Part shown: positions 49,828 to 60,614 of the stretch, piece after piece
How positions within the stretch are numbered: the first letter of the stretch is position 1
Layout of the letters: each line of letters opens with the position of its first letter
Origin: Berberis thunbergii
Lineage: Eukaryota; Streptophyta; Magnoliopsida; Ranunculales; Berberidaceae
DNA: 64,000 nucleotides
NCBI GenBank assembly: GCA_003290165.1
Contig: QNQO01000527.1
Location: 1 to 64,000 of the forward strand
Direction of reading: 5' to 3'
Made by a program: the position numbers and the translations under genes
Notes under the pieces: generated by a model
The model's database searches: none
What the model was told of the DNA's origin: nothing
Seen by the model: only the letters and a program-made list of their open reading frames with translations

Positions 49828-52800
49828 TCATACAAAATCTTCATCTTCTATAATATTGTCATTATTAGCATTGATTGCAGGTTCATCATCTATATCATCC
49901 CTTGCCAATGGCAAATCTACATTATCATCTTGAAACCACTCATCTAAGTCTTGTTGTTGATAAGGCGTATTTTCATAGAATGAGTCTTCAGTTTCATTCT
50001 CGCCCATGTCATACAAGTCTCTTGGCTTTAAATGAACAACAACACTCCATTCTTTGTCCACCTCATCCTCCACATAATACACAAGTTGTGCCTCTGAAGC
50101 TTGAATATATGGCTCATGATCTTCATGATCACCAATATGTATCAACCGAGAAAAATTGATGGAAGTGAAGCCCAATTCATCTATTCTAATCCCTCTATTA
50201 GTAGTGGTATTTGCCCACTGACATTTGAACATGATAACCATGAAACGACCATGATAGTTTAACTCAATGATATCTATCAATTTTCCATAATAAGGAACAC
50301 TTCCTTCCATGACATTATTATCACGACTGCTTGCATAGCTTCTAGTTCCAAATGAACCAAATACTCCACTATTCTGAGTTTTCAAGCCATCTTCTCGCGC
50401 TAATGTTCGAAATTTGAAGCCATTAACATTATATGCAGTAAACCTTCTTGCTTGAATAAGTGGTCCTCGTGCAAGAAATATAATGTCATTTGAATGTGAT
50501 CCGTTTACATCATTCACAACCTAACATCAAAATGATACCATATTAGTCATATGCATGATTATATTACTTAAATGAATAATTGATATAATATATACTTACG
50601 CGTCTCCTAAACCAATCTACAAATCCTTTATGAACCACCTTATCTATCTCAACTTGTGATCGTGTACGACTCCTTAGCCTTCTCTTTGTTTCTGTCCTAT
50701 ATTCCCTAAATGTTACATCATAAAAAATAAGTATGAGCCATTACAAAGTTTTTTGAAGAATCATATTAAGTGTTAGAATTTACTCACTGAAGAAACGAGT
50801 TGACTTCTGTGCAGTTGATCAACACGTGACGATGTGCTTGCATATATTCTAAAGGTGTTAAATTAAAATATGAAGAACCCCCCACTGGTCTGCCTACCAA
50901 CGGAAACAAAGTAGCCACTTTAGAAGATCCAACACCAATTACCATATCATCAACACGAGGTGTTCGATTGAATCTTGTTTCCACATCATCTAAATATCTT
51001 GAACAAAAGATAAGAATTTCATCGGCTAGGTATCCTTCAGCTATACAACCTTCCGGTTGTGCCCTATTACGTACATAGGACTTCAAATGACCTAAGTACC
51101 TTCAGGATTATAAAAGTAAATATATTAGAATAAGAAAATCAAGTGATAATTCATAAGGTTTAATTTATGATATTTACCTCTCTATAGGATACATCCATTG
51201 ATAATGTACCGGGCCTCCACGTTTGACTTCATCAACCAAATGAACTACTAAATGAACCATTACCGTAAAAAATGAAGGGGGGAATATGATTTCCATGTGG
51301 CAAAGTGTGAGCACAATTCGATGTTGTAGATTGTCCAAGTCTTGAGGATTCAACACTTTACCACATATTTGTTGAAAAAATGAGCACAAATCAACCAAAA
51401 TTGCGGACACTGGATTAGGCAATGCATTTCTAATTGCAATTGGCAGCAGTTGTTCCATAAGAATATGACAATCATGGCTTTTCAACCCTAACAACTTACG
51501 TTGTTTCAAATCAACACATCTGGATATGTTACTTGAGTAACCATCTGGCACAATGAGATGTTTCAAAGTCCTAAGAAATACGTCCTTCTTTGCATTAGTC
51601 ATTGTAAAAAGACTAGGAAGGTATTTCCCATTCTCATTTGGCCAGAGATCTTCTCTTATACCCATTGATTGAAGATCTTTTCGGGCATTAAGATGATCTT
51701 TAGTCTTCCCACTTTCATTAAGCAAGGTGTATATCACATTGTCACACACATTTTTCTCAATATGCATCACATCAAGATTGTGACGGATCAAGTTATGCTC
51801 CCAATATGGAAGATCAAAAAATATGCTTTTCTTCCTCCATTGTTGCGCCTCACCAACTCTAGTATTTTGCCCATGAGCTCTTTTACCAATAACTTCAACT
51901 TCAGGTGTCTTTCCAAATGTAACATTAATATTCTCTACTTGTTTCAAAATATCTGTTCCTGATAGTTGTATTGGTGGATTCCTTTTTTCTTGCTTGCCAT
52001 TAAAGCGAACTCGGTTCAATCTAAACTTGTGACCAGCATTTAGAAAACGCCGATGACCCATGAAACACCATTTTTTACTATGTGGAAGGCGGCAAGACTC
52101 CGCATCAAAGTTACATGAAGGACAAGCTAGTTTAGCATGTGTATTCCACCCTGATAGGGTCCCTAACCCTGGAAAATCACTTATTGTCCATATTAAAGCT
52201 GCTCGCATTGTGAAACTTTCATTCAACGAAGCATCATATGCTTCTACACCAACCCACAACTCCTTCAGTTCATCAATAAGAGGTTGTAAGTAAATGTCTA
52301 TATCATTGCCTGGCATCCGCTTACCAGGAATGATCATTGAAAGAATGAAGGAAGTTTGTTTCACACATTTCCAAGGAGGAGTGTTGTACGGAACTAGAAC
52401 CACTGGCCAAATGCTATAACTAGTACTCATATTCCCGAAAGGATTAAACCCATCGCTAGCCAAGCCGAGGCGTACATTACGTGCATCCAAAGCAAATTCA
52501 GGAAATGTTAAACTAAATTTTTTCCATGCCTCAGAATCTCTCGGATGTCGCATCAAACCATCATTGCTATCCTCACTAGCATGCCATCTCATATCAACAG
52601 CAGTCTTAGAAGACATAAACAAGCGTTGCAATCGCGGTATCAATGGAAAGTAACGAAAAACCTTTGCAGGTTGCCTTTTTCTTTTCTTACCATTTATAGG
52701 CACATTATTTGCATTTCCCTTGGTATTTAGCTTCCATCTAGATGTGCCACATTGCTTGCATGTTTGTCTATCTTTATCCAATCCCCGGTACAACATGCAA

Positions 52801-53483
52801 TCATTCGGACATGCATGTATCTTAGTATAATTAAGACCAAGTTTATTAATGGTTTTCTTGGCCTCATAGAAAGTTTCGGGGATCCTTGCATGTTGGAATG
52901 CATCATGAATCAACTCTACTATCATCGACATTGCTTTGTCACTCATCCCACAAATACACTTAATGTGATACAGTTTAACCAAAAAAGATAATTTTGAGTA
53001 CTTTGAACACCCTTCATATAACTCTTGCCCTCCATCCTCTAGCAACTCAAAAAACTTTTTAACTTCATCATTCAACCCACTGCTTATACCCTCCATCCTT
53101 CCATCCCTTTCATGTGGTCCATGTGATGTGGAAGATTCTTCATGGGCATAGTGCCTAGAAAAAGCAAAAGCATCATGGATCATGTCTTGCATTGGATCTT
53201 GAATAGGCTGACTATCTTGCACTACATGCATGACAGTAGAACTTTGACTTGTACCCAACTCCCCATGTTGTAACCAAACAGTGTACCCTTTCGGAAATGG
53301 TCTACAAATCAAGTGATCATACACCACTTCTCTAGTGTCCCATTTTCTAAAAGCACAACGAGGACAAGGACACTTTATTCTATTATCAGATGACTTGTTT
53401 GCAAATGCAAAATCCAGAAACTGATTCAATCCTTCCGCATATTCAAGTGTATTCCTCGGCATAGAAATCCAAGTTTTGTCCAT
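49828..53483 (-). CDS. CACTA transposase (TNP2 type)
   Basis: TNP2/TNPD cuts and joins the element ends. Four exons, 53483-51178, 51099-50788, 50705-50600 and 50520-49828, join in frame to 1138 residues with consensus splice sites. The N-terminal Transpos_assoc domain has Cys38, Cys40 and Cys43 in KCPCPRC. The TNP2 domain follows, with DGFNPFGNMSTSYSIWPVV, AALIWTISDFPGLGTLSGW and NLIRHNLDVMHIEKNVCDN. A DUF4218 domain has ILVDLCSFFQQICGKVL and HLVDEVKRGGPVHYQWMYPI. A DUF4216 domain in the last exon has GSFGTRSYASSRDN, and an acidic tail ends the protein. Length and domain order match complete plant CACTA transposases. The start was chosen at MDKTW, because an upstream in-frame ATG (53543) adds an untypical hydrophobic leader. 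No stop or shift is seen, so it is likely functional. Confidence 0.92.
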
Positions 53484-53543
53484 TTCAAAATATCTGAATT
53501 CAATCAAAACAAAACAACTAATAAATTCAATCCTACTAATCAA

Positions 53544-55440
53544 ACAATAATAATTTGAGAATGACTATATGTTCATATATTTTTGAAACACCATGTTTTG
53601 TTTATTGCAAATATGTTGTTTGTAACATGTTATTTGCAAACATGTTGTTTTGTTTATTGCCAGTAAGAAATTTAAAACATGCCAATAAGAAATCTAAAAC
53701 ATGTTGTTTTGTTTATTACTAAATACATGATAACATGCTTATGAGAAAGATACAAAATTTAGACATACCGTGAAGGATATGGAAGAACTAAGATGATGGA
53801 CAAATCAAATGAGCACGAGAGACCACCAACAGTCACTTCTTCTTCCTTATTTGAATGTTCCTCCTTCTTCCTCCTTCGTTTCTTCCTCGAAATAATAGTC
53901 TAAGTTAAATAATCAAGTTAACTGAATATTACGTGAAAAAAAAAAGAATAGGAAGTGAAAATAAATTAGAAAGTTACATTAAATTAGAAAAAATAAAATA
54001 AAATCGTTAGTTGATCAATTGCTCTATAGCATGCGTTCGTGGTGTTTGGTGGTAATATATACCATATACAAGAGAAATTAATACAATTGATGATAGCCAA
54101 GATAGTAACATTAATTACTAGTAGGAATCAGCAGTCTTACTTCAAAAAGATATCACAAAAATGTACAGTATGTTTGGTGATACATGTATACAAAAACTCA
54201 GAAGCAGACTAGTCCATTAACACTAGATATCCACAAGAAAACACAAAAATGATGAGTCAAATAAGGAAACATATGGTACATTTTTGTATATCTAGTGATA
54301 CATATGGTACACTTTGACTGGACTAGTCATTTGTATTGGTGATACATGTTACCTTTTCATAATCCAGTAACTAGATATCCACAAGAAAACACAAAAATGA
54401 TGAGAAAGATCCCACATCTGTTTAAAAGTGGGAGGGTACCATATGTATATTCAAAAATGATGAAGCAAAGAAGAAAGAAAAGGAAAGCAAATCTCCCAAC
54501 TTTTCTATTTCAGAGTTCAGACCTCAATCTTCTAAGTAACACCTTCCTTGAATGATTATCAATCAAAAACTTTAAAAGCAAAAGCTACAACTAAATTCTG
54601 AGTGGATTTATACCTAACTAATACGTTTCATTATTTCTTGTTTAGTTTATGGTGCATGCTCTTGCTACATGTTTAAATTTTACAGGCTCCTTGGCACACA
54701 TCTGTTTTGCTTTTGGTCAGGCTTCGAAGAAGTTGTTCACATTTGTAAGAAAGATCCCACAAATGATCAGAAACTAAATGCTCATGTACAGGTCTTAGAA
54801 AACAATGCAGGTCTGTACAGTTCCCTGCTCTGTTTCCATGAACTGTACAGTTCCCTTTCAATCTAAAACCTGCTCTGTACAGGTCTAAAATCTTGCTGTA
54901 CAGGTCTTAGAAAACAATGCAGAGCATATTTATACAAACAGAAGGAAGTTTCTTTAGTAACTTTTCTTTTATACAAACAGAAGGAAGTTTCTTTAGTAAC
55001 CTGCTCTGTTTCTTTTCTTTTCTTTAGTAACTTTTGTTAGAACAATGCTTTTGTTATAGAAGGAAGTTTTCGATGTCACGGTGAACAAATTATACAAACA
55101 ATTTTATACAAACAGAGCATATTTATACAAACAGAGCAGATAGATTTATACAAACAGAGCAGATTTATACAAAAACAGATTATAGAAAAACAGAGAAGAT
55201 TTATACAAAAACAGAGCAGATTTATACAAACAGTTTATACAAAACAAATATACAACATATTATACAAACAGAATATACAATGAGAAAAACAAAGCAGGTT
55301 TTAGGAATCTACTTACATGAGAGGAATCCAACAAGATTGAAAGAAGTAAACGCAAAACACTGAAATGGCTTGCCTTCCGTATTTTGCTAAGGTCCTAATA
55401 GACTAGACTAGGTATTAAACATCAAAATCTTCATAATCCC
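53544..55440. other. Upstream region of the transposase, no clear gene
   Basis: AT-rich, with phrases repeated two or three times (for example ccacaagaaaacacaaaaatgatga near 54231 and 54380, and tctgtacaggtct-type repeats near 54790-54910). Reading frames such as that at 54669 show no family I recognise. Captured exons too small to recognise cannot be excluded. Confidence 0.45.
54925..55275. repeat. Degenerate minisatellite in the CACTA element
   Basis: Ten or so imperfect units of ttatacaaacagagcaga, mixed with aaggaagtttctttagtaac repeats. Confidence 0.7.
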
Positions 55441-55450
55441 TTTGATGTTT

Positions 55451-55771
55451 CTAGGAGTCTGAAAGAAAAATGCCATTGAATAAGAGATCAAGATTGCCAT
55501 TCAGAACATCAAAAGACAACATCTTATCTACTGCATCCTACATTGATTTCAGAAAAAAAAACAAAAAAACAAAAAAAAATCCATGAGTTTGTTAGAGAGA
55601 TAGCAGTGCCTTTCATATAGCATCATGTAATTAAATGGAAAGATAAAATCGTCACCTTGTATTGTTGATCTTTGGCTAATATTTTCTCATCAAACAGACG
55701 CTCAACCTGTTTCTCAGTGCCAATGGCCTCCAGTACAGATGATGCCCTCTTGACTACCTCCTTGGGTACCC
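55451..55771 (-). pseudogene. MSH5: MutS homologue (MSH5-like) C-terminal fragment
   Basis: MSH5 acts with MSH4 in meiotic crossing over. Exons 55771-55656 and 55537-55451 join in frame across a GT-AG intron. They encode VPKEVVKRASSVLEAIG, then AKDQQYKDAVDKMLSFDVLN, ending in a natural stop at 55451-55453. A GVP-E-V-RA pattern followed by a short acidic tail is the C-terminal end of the MutS ATPase domain family, and the tail looks most like plant MSH5. Nothing upstream of these exons is present. The fragment lies between the transposase gene and the terminal repeats, a position free for added cargo. The assignment to MSH5 rather than another MutS protein is moderate. Confidence 0.6.
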
Positions 55772-55961
55772 CTATAATGTGTTAATCAATCTCCATTAAA
55801 TGCACTAGTATTGCTCTACAAAGGAAGGGAAGGGAGGAGGAGGGGAGGTGGAGAGGTATAGCCGTATAGGGGAGGTGGAGAGGTGGGGATGATGGAGAGT
55901 AAAATAAATATAAAATTAGGTATAGGGTTAGTTGGGTCATAAAATCTGATTTTACATATAG

Positions 55962-56112
55962 CGACGGCTACGACCGTCGCCATTTAAATGAACCGCCATT
56001 AAATACTATTAATCCGCGACGGTCGACCAACCGTCGTTATATATAGCATTCAGCGGCGGTTTTACTTAAACGTCGCTACAAAACCGCCGCTAACATCCTG
56101 TTTTTTGTAGTG
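55962..56112. repeat. Right subterminal repeats of the inner CACTA element
   Basis: agcgacggct, aaccgtcgtt and related motifs on both strands, up to the terminus at 56112. Confidence 0.8.
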
Positions 56113-56634
56113 CCAATAGTGTAACAATTGTCAACAAAATATTACTTTGTTGCTATAAATTAATAAACGAGTTTTAACAAGAAAAAAACTAGTGAAAAAA
56201 ATTATTAATCATTATCAACGAACCGAATCATTACCAATAATTTTAGAAAAACATATTTCTTTATTAAAGAGAGAGGAATAAATGTCAATATTCCGTTAAC
56301 AAGAAAAGTAATTTGTTGTTAAAATTAGTCTTCTTTAGTAACAAAATATTTCATTCCAGATGATACTATAATTACTAAAGAACTAATATTTTGTGGTTAT
56401 AAAAAATTTTTCGTTGTTAAATCAATTCGGCGGGAAATTAGGTTTGGAGGGAATGCTTCCCGCCACCTATTTAACAAGGAAAAACATTTCACAAAATATA
56501 TTTTGTTGAAAAAAAGTAACAAGTTTATGGCTTTTTCAATGAAATTTTTTTTCGTTGACAATGATACCCTATTAACAAGGAAATTGATATTCGTAGAAAA
56601 TTTTTTGTTGGTAAATGATAGATTTCTTATAGTG

Positions 56635-57191
56635 CTAGGAAATCTTCTACGAAGTCTAGTGGGCAAGCACATTCATCTGTGGGATCTAACTCTACCTCAA
56701 GTAGAATTTTTCTATAATCGATCTGCAAGCCAAACAACTAAGATGAGTTCTTTCCTAACAGTTTATGGTAGGAATCCTTTGAGTCCCCTTGGCCTAGCTC
56801 TACTTGCTTCAAACTATCAATTCAGTGGAGATGCAGCTGAACAAGCTAGCAACATCAAGAAATTGCATGAACAAGTGTGAGATCACATCATTAAGCAAAA
56901 TGAGAAGTACCAAAGGCAAGCTAAAAAGCAAAGAAAACTTGCTATATTCAAAGAAGGAGATTTGGTGTGGATTCATCTTCGCAAGGAACGCTTTCCTCTA
57001 GCCAAACATGCGAAGTTAAAACCACGAGCAGATGGTCCTTTCAAAGTAATGCTTAAAGGATCGAGCTTCCAAGAGATTATGGTGTCTCGACAACATTCAA
57101 TGTTACATATCTTTTTTTTTTCTTCCATTTTTCAATGACAAATGCGAAAAGAACTCAAAGATGAGATCACGCGAAGCGAAGTGGAAGCGTA
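56635..57191 (+). pseudogene. gypsy integrase, C-terminal part
   Basis: It continues the integrase interrupted at 45231. With one copy of the 3-bp target duplication removed the reading frame is continuous. HIHLWDLTLPQVEFFYNRS (about 56670) and DLVWIHLRKERFPLAKHAKL (about 56960) are typical of the end of integrase in this clade. A stop at 56878 and shifts break it. A purine-rich stretch (gaagcgaagtggaagcg) ends at the 3' LTR and is the likely polypurine tract. Confidence 0.85.
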
Positions 57192-57633
57192 TGACACGGA
57201 ATCTAGTCCATCCATAAGAACTTCCATTGGTGAATGAGTTTGGGGTTTGATTCATTGAACTTGGTACATTCAACTTATTTAATTTTGAGTCATTTATATT
57301 TAATCTGGGTACATGTATGGTACTAACATTGAATACATATATTAGCATTAATCAGGGATAAACCTATTCATATAGGAATGTTCCATGATTCCTATATAAG
57401 CTAGTCCCTATGAATGAAATTGAAAACTCAGATGGCAAATTCAAAATATATTGTTAGTGAAGAGTCTTATTCCTAATTCACTATCTCTTATCTCCTAGGT
57501 GGATTCCTTTGAGTGGCGAGATAAAACTCTTTCATACTCTTATCTCTTGGTGGATTCCTTGAGTGGCAAGTATTCCTTATCCTTTTGCATCTGCAAAGTT
57601 ACCTCATAAAATTATTTTATTTGTCTGGTGTCA
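57192..57633 (+). repeat. 3' LTR of the gypsy element
   Basis: 442 bp, TGACACGG to GTGTCA. It aligns along its whole length with 40958-41386, with small indels and scattered substitutions. Confidence 0.85.
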
Positions 57634-58789
57634 AAATTAGAAGCTAGGTTGTTACACCTTTCGAATCGTAGAGTCCTCCCAAGTTCTTTGTTGCACACCA
57701 ACTAAAAGAAAGGCTAAATCATTGAGGGTGCATATTCACTGGTTGAGGATGCAATAAAGGTAGAAGAGGTCAGCTTGGTAAACTCCGTATAGACCTAAAG
57801 GAAAGCAAGCTTTAGATTAGAAAAAAAAATTCAAATTATTGAAGTACTTTAACAAAACTTGAAGAAGCATTGTCAATAGAATATTTTTTCCAACGAAAAT
57901 GTCATACTTGTGCTTCCTAGGAAAGTAAATTGATGGCTCTCATCCTCAGTAACGGTAATTCGTCCTAACTAAGTTAATGCAAGCCACTTCAGTAAAGGCA
58001 CTCTGACCTAACTAATTAGTAAGTTGATGGCTCCTCACCTCAACAAACACACTTTTTCATTTGTTATTTAGTGGCTTCAAGTTAAAACTTTGTTTTAAAG
58101 GCATTTTGACCTAGGTTATGGTAGCTTCCCACCATAACTGTGTGACTTAGTGTTATAGGAGTTCCAGCCAATAACAAAGTCGTTCAAGTTAAGACACCCT
58201 AGCTAACTTATCTGAATAGAGAAACCAAATTAATTTTGACACCATGCCAACTCTGCAATCCATAAGTGGAAGAGGGAGAAGGATTGTGATGCTGGGCATT
58301 TAGGTAATGTAGAATGATCTTCGCCCTACTGAACTAGTCGACCAAATCTAGTAACCCATGATAGCCCGACGACGACATGGATTTAGCAAGTTACATCAGC
58401 CGCAACTTGGAGTTATCAGATCGACCTGGCGTTGATATGGAGATAAAACTATTTAGTCGACCTTGGTAGACCTAGAGCTAACTACTCGGCCTTGGTGGTG
58501 GACTTTGGCTAACTGCATGGACTCAGTTCTAGTAGCGAGTGGAAAGGTTGTCAACCAGAAGTTGGTATTAATGGGGACTACATGACTAACTTGTGCCTAG
58601 ATGCACCAATCACAAGTTGACAATTACCAGGTAAAACTTATGCTATGTTAGGGAGCACATTAAGCAAAATAGTTTTGAAAGTCTATCCCTTTGCACATTG
58701 CCTTGAATTACGTTGTCACATGGATTACACCCGTTCATGTCTTTATAAGAATTGGTGGAAACCACAGGTAAATAGGCATATATATATGC
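57634..58789. other. No recognisable gene
   Basis: Intergenic or old repeat sequence. No conserved reading frame or terminal repeat was found. Confidence 0.5.
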
Positions 58790-60614
58790 TTCCAAAATCT
58801 GGTCTCCTGTAAGTTTGACATGCAAAACAAATGTTAGATTACCAAACACCATCTTTTGGTGGCCGAAGGCACTCCGATACTTAAGTCAGTAATTCAGTTG
58901 GAGATGGAGGTAAATCTGGATAGAACTCAGTTAAAATTGCATACATTTGTTGAATGTTCCCTTTACCTTATATAATGGTCATTGTTAATTCTCAGCGTGA
59001 CTTGAGCATGTAAGGCGTAACGAGAAGAGACATTTTTTGTAACAATCTCCTCCTTTATGAAGATACATCCTCAAAGGTGTAACTCCCTCCACGAATTTTT
59101 TTCTCTGTAATGATCCTCTTCTTTAAGAGAGAACTCTATTAGGCATGGATTTGGGTCTTTGTCTATGATTTATTCTGATTGGCCTTGTTCAAGCTTTTAT
59201 AATTGGATTCACCCTTTTTGGGCTTTATGAATTGGCCTGGTTTTGGGATACTTGATCCTCGTGATGGGCAATCTCTGCCACGTGTTTAGCTGCGATAACA
59301 GTCTTATTAGATGTATCTTCAGCTACCCCCTAGTTAATGGGTATATTGACGTGGCCACTAACTCGTCGACGGTTGGACTTTTGATTTCATCATTGCCTCA
59401 CATTTAATGTTGTTAGCAGATTTTGGTGAGTTGGTATTTTGATATCTCGTACATCCGTTTGTTTCTGCGTGCATTTTGTGGGTTTTAGGCAACCATCATA
59501 TCTCGCACGTCGTCCTATTAGCAGTCTCTATGTTGCTTGGCTTTATAAAAGAAGGCGTGACATGTCTGTTTATCTCTTTACGCTAGGGGTGGGAATTTAG
59601 GACCGAAAACCCGAACCGAACCGACAATCAGACTGATCGGGTCAGTTCGGATCAGTTTTAATTAATGAAAAAAAATTTTGTTGTAAAAGTCCGGCCTGGC
59701 CAGAAGTTTTTGGTCCGGGCCTCGGTTTCCATTTATAAAGCCCGTCGGGTAACCGGCCCGGCCCGGATTAAATAGTTAACTTAAAATAGTTTAAACAGGT
59801 TAAATAATTTCTTATTTTTGTTATGTTCATTCCGATACCATTCCAGTGAATGAAGCTAATCCCTTTCGAAACCTCTAATCGAGACCCCATCTCTTGCTAA
59901 TGCTAATTCTTCATCTGGTGGCGAAGGGCGACTCCACCTGCTTAGCAACGGAAGCATCGACCTTCTCCCTCTCCCCTCCCTCTCACAGGGAAGGCGAAGC
60001 ATCGATTGCCTCCCTCCCTCTCACAGCGAAGGCGAAGCATCGACCGCCTCCCTCTCCTCACAGCGAAGGCGAAACATCGACCGTGAAGGCATGAGATCGA
60101 CCGCCTCCCTCTCCCTTCCCTTCCCAGCCTTTCCCTAGATCAGATCTGATCTCAGATCTCAATCAGATCTATCTTTGATCAGATCTATCTTGGATCAGAT
60201 CTCGGATCTATTTTTGATCAGATTTGAGATTCTTCAAACGACCCGTTTCTCACCATGAGCTGTATTCGATTTTTTTTTTTTGTAATTTATTGTATATTTA
60301 TTTTTTGTAATTTTTTGATATAATATTTGTACGTACGATGAATGAAGTATTTTTTTTTACTGTAGTAGTATTTTTTTTGCTCTTAGGACCGAGACCAGCC
60401 CGTAATTCGGTTAACCGGGACCTCGGTTACCCGGTCAACTCGGTCCGATTTTGGTCCTTATAAACATGGGCCCAAATTTCTCGGGCCGATTTTCAGTTTT
60501 TAGCTTTTGGGCCGGTTACCCGTACTTCCCCAGACCTACTTTACGCTATATTTTGAATTAGGGTTTATTCTTTTATTTTCTCCTTTGTTTTCCTTCCTTT
60601 TGCATTCCTTCTCG
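58790..60614 (+). mobile_element. Upstream region of transposon copy C
   Basis: It matches the regions before copies A (16130-16911) and B (33170-33981), including a caccatcttttggtggccgaag-like phrase and a TATA-like ctttataaaa at 59541. The match is less close than between A and B, which fits an older, independent copy. The hAT element sits between the TATA-like box and the ORF. Confidence 0.6.
59584..60538. mobile_element. 955-bp non-autonomous hAT element
   Basis: It is flanked by the perfect 8-bp duplication ctttacgc (59576-59583 and 60539-60546). Copies A and B have the empty site (tcttctttacgctatc). The ends read TAGGGGTGGGAA and, inverted, TAGGTCTGGGGAA, typical of hAT termini. CCGGCCCGG / accggttaccc-type subterminal motifs lie on both sides. 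Inside are about four tandem units with gcgaaggcgaagcatcgacc (59965-60095) and a run of gatcagatct palindromes (60135-60230). No transposase is present. Confidence 0.9.

Larger units (their letters stand above)
47016..56112 (-). mobile_element. Inner CACTA (En/Spm) element, 9.1 kb, probably autonomous
   Basis: It starts CACTACAAGAAAACAGG at 47016 and ends cctgttttttgtagtg at 56112. Both ends carry agcgacggtt subterminal repeats (47031-47370 and 55965-56095). It is flanked by the 3-bp duplication cca (47013-47015 and 56113-56115). It contains two multi-exon genes on the minus strand, a TNP2-type transposase and a Transposase_24-type protein, both open throughout. A captured MutS fragment lies near the right end. 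All parts needed for mobility appear present, so this is a candidate active or recently active element. Confidence 0.92.
45232..56634. mobile_element. Outer non-autonomous CACTA element, 2.3 kb plus nested insert
   Basis: It begins CACTACAACAATT and ends aatctttc-like subterminal sequence with gatttcttatagtg. It is flanked by the 3-bp duplication cta (45229-45231 and 56635-56637), inside the gypsy integrase. Without the inner element it is 2303 bp. Its ends carry many ttgttggtaaa / accaacgaaa motifs, a subterminal set different from the agcgacggtt family, so it belongs to another CACTA subfamily. No ORF is present. Stretch 45240-47015 is AT-rich and otherwise featureless. Confidence 0.85.
40958..57633 (+). 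mobile_element. Ty3/gypsy retrotransposon, split by nested CACTA elements
   Basis: LTRs at 40958-41386 and 57192-57633 flank gag, protease, reverse transcriptase, RNase H and integrase in gypsy order on the plus strand. Without the 11.4 kb insertion at 45232-56637 (one target copy included) the element is about 5.27 kb, a normal gypsy size. Stops, shifts and the insertion make it inactive. No 5-bp target duplication is seen (gaatg against aaatt), so the ends have mutated or one LTR came by recombination. Confidence 0.9.
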
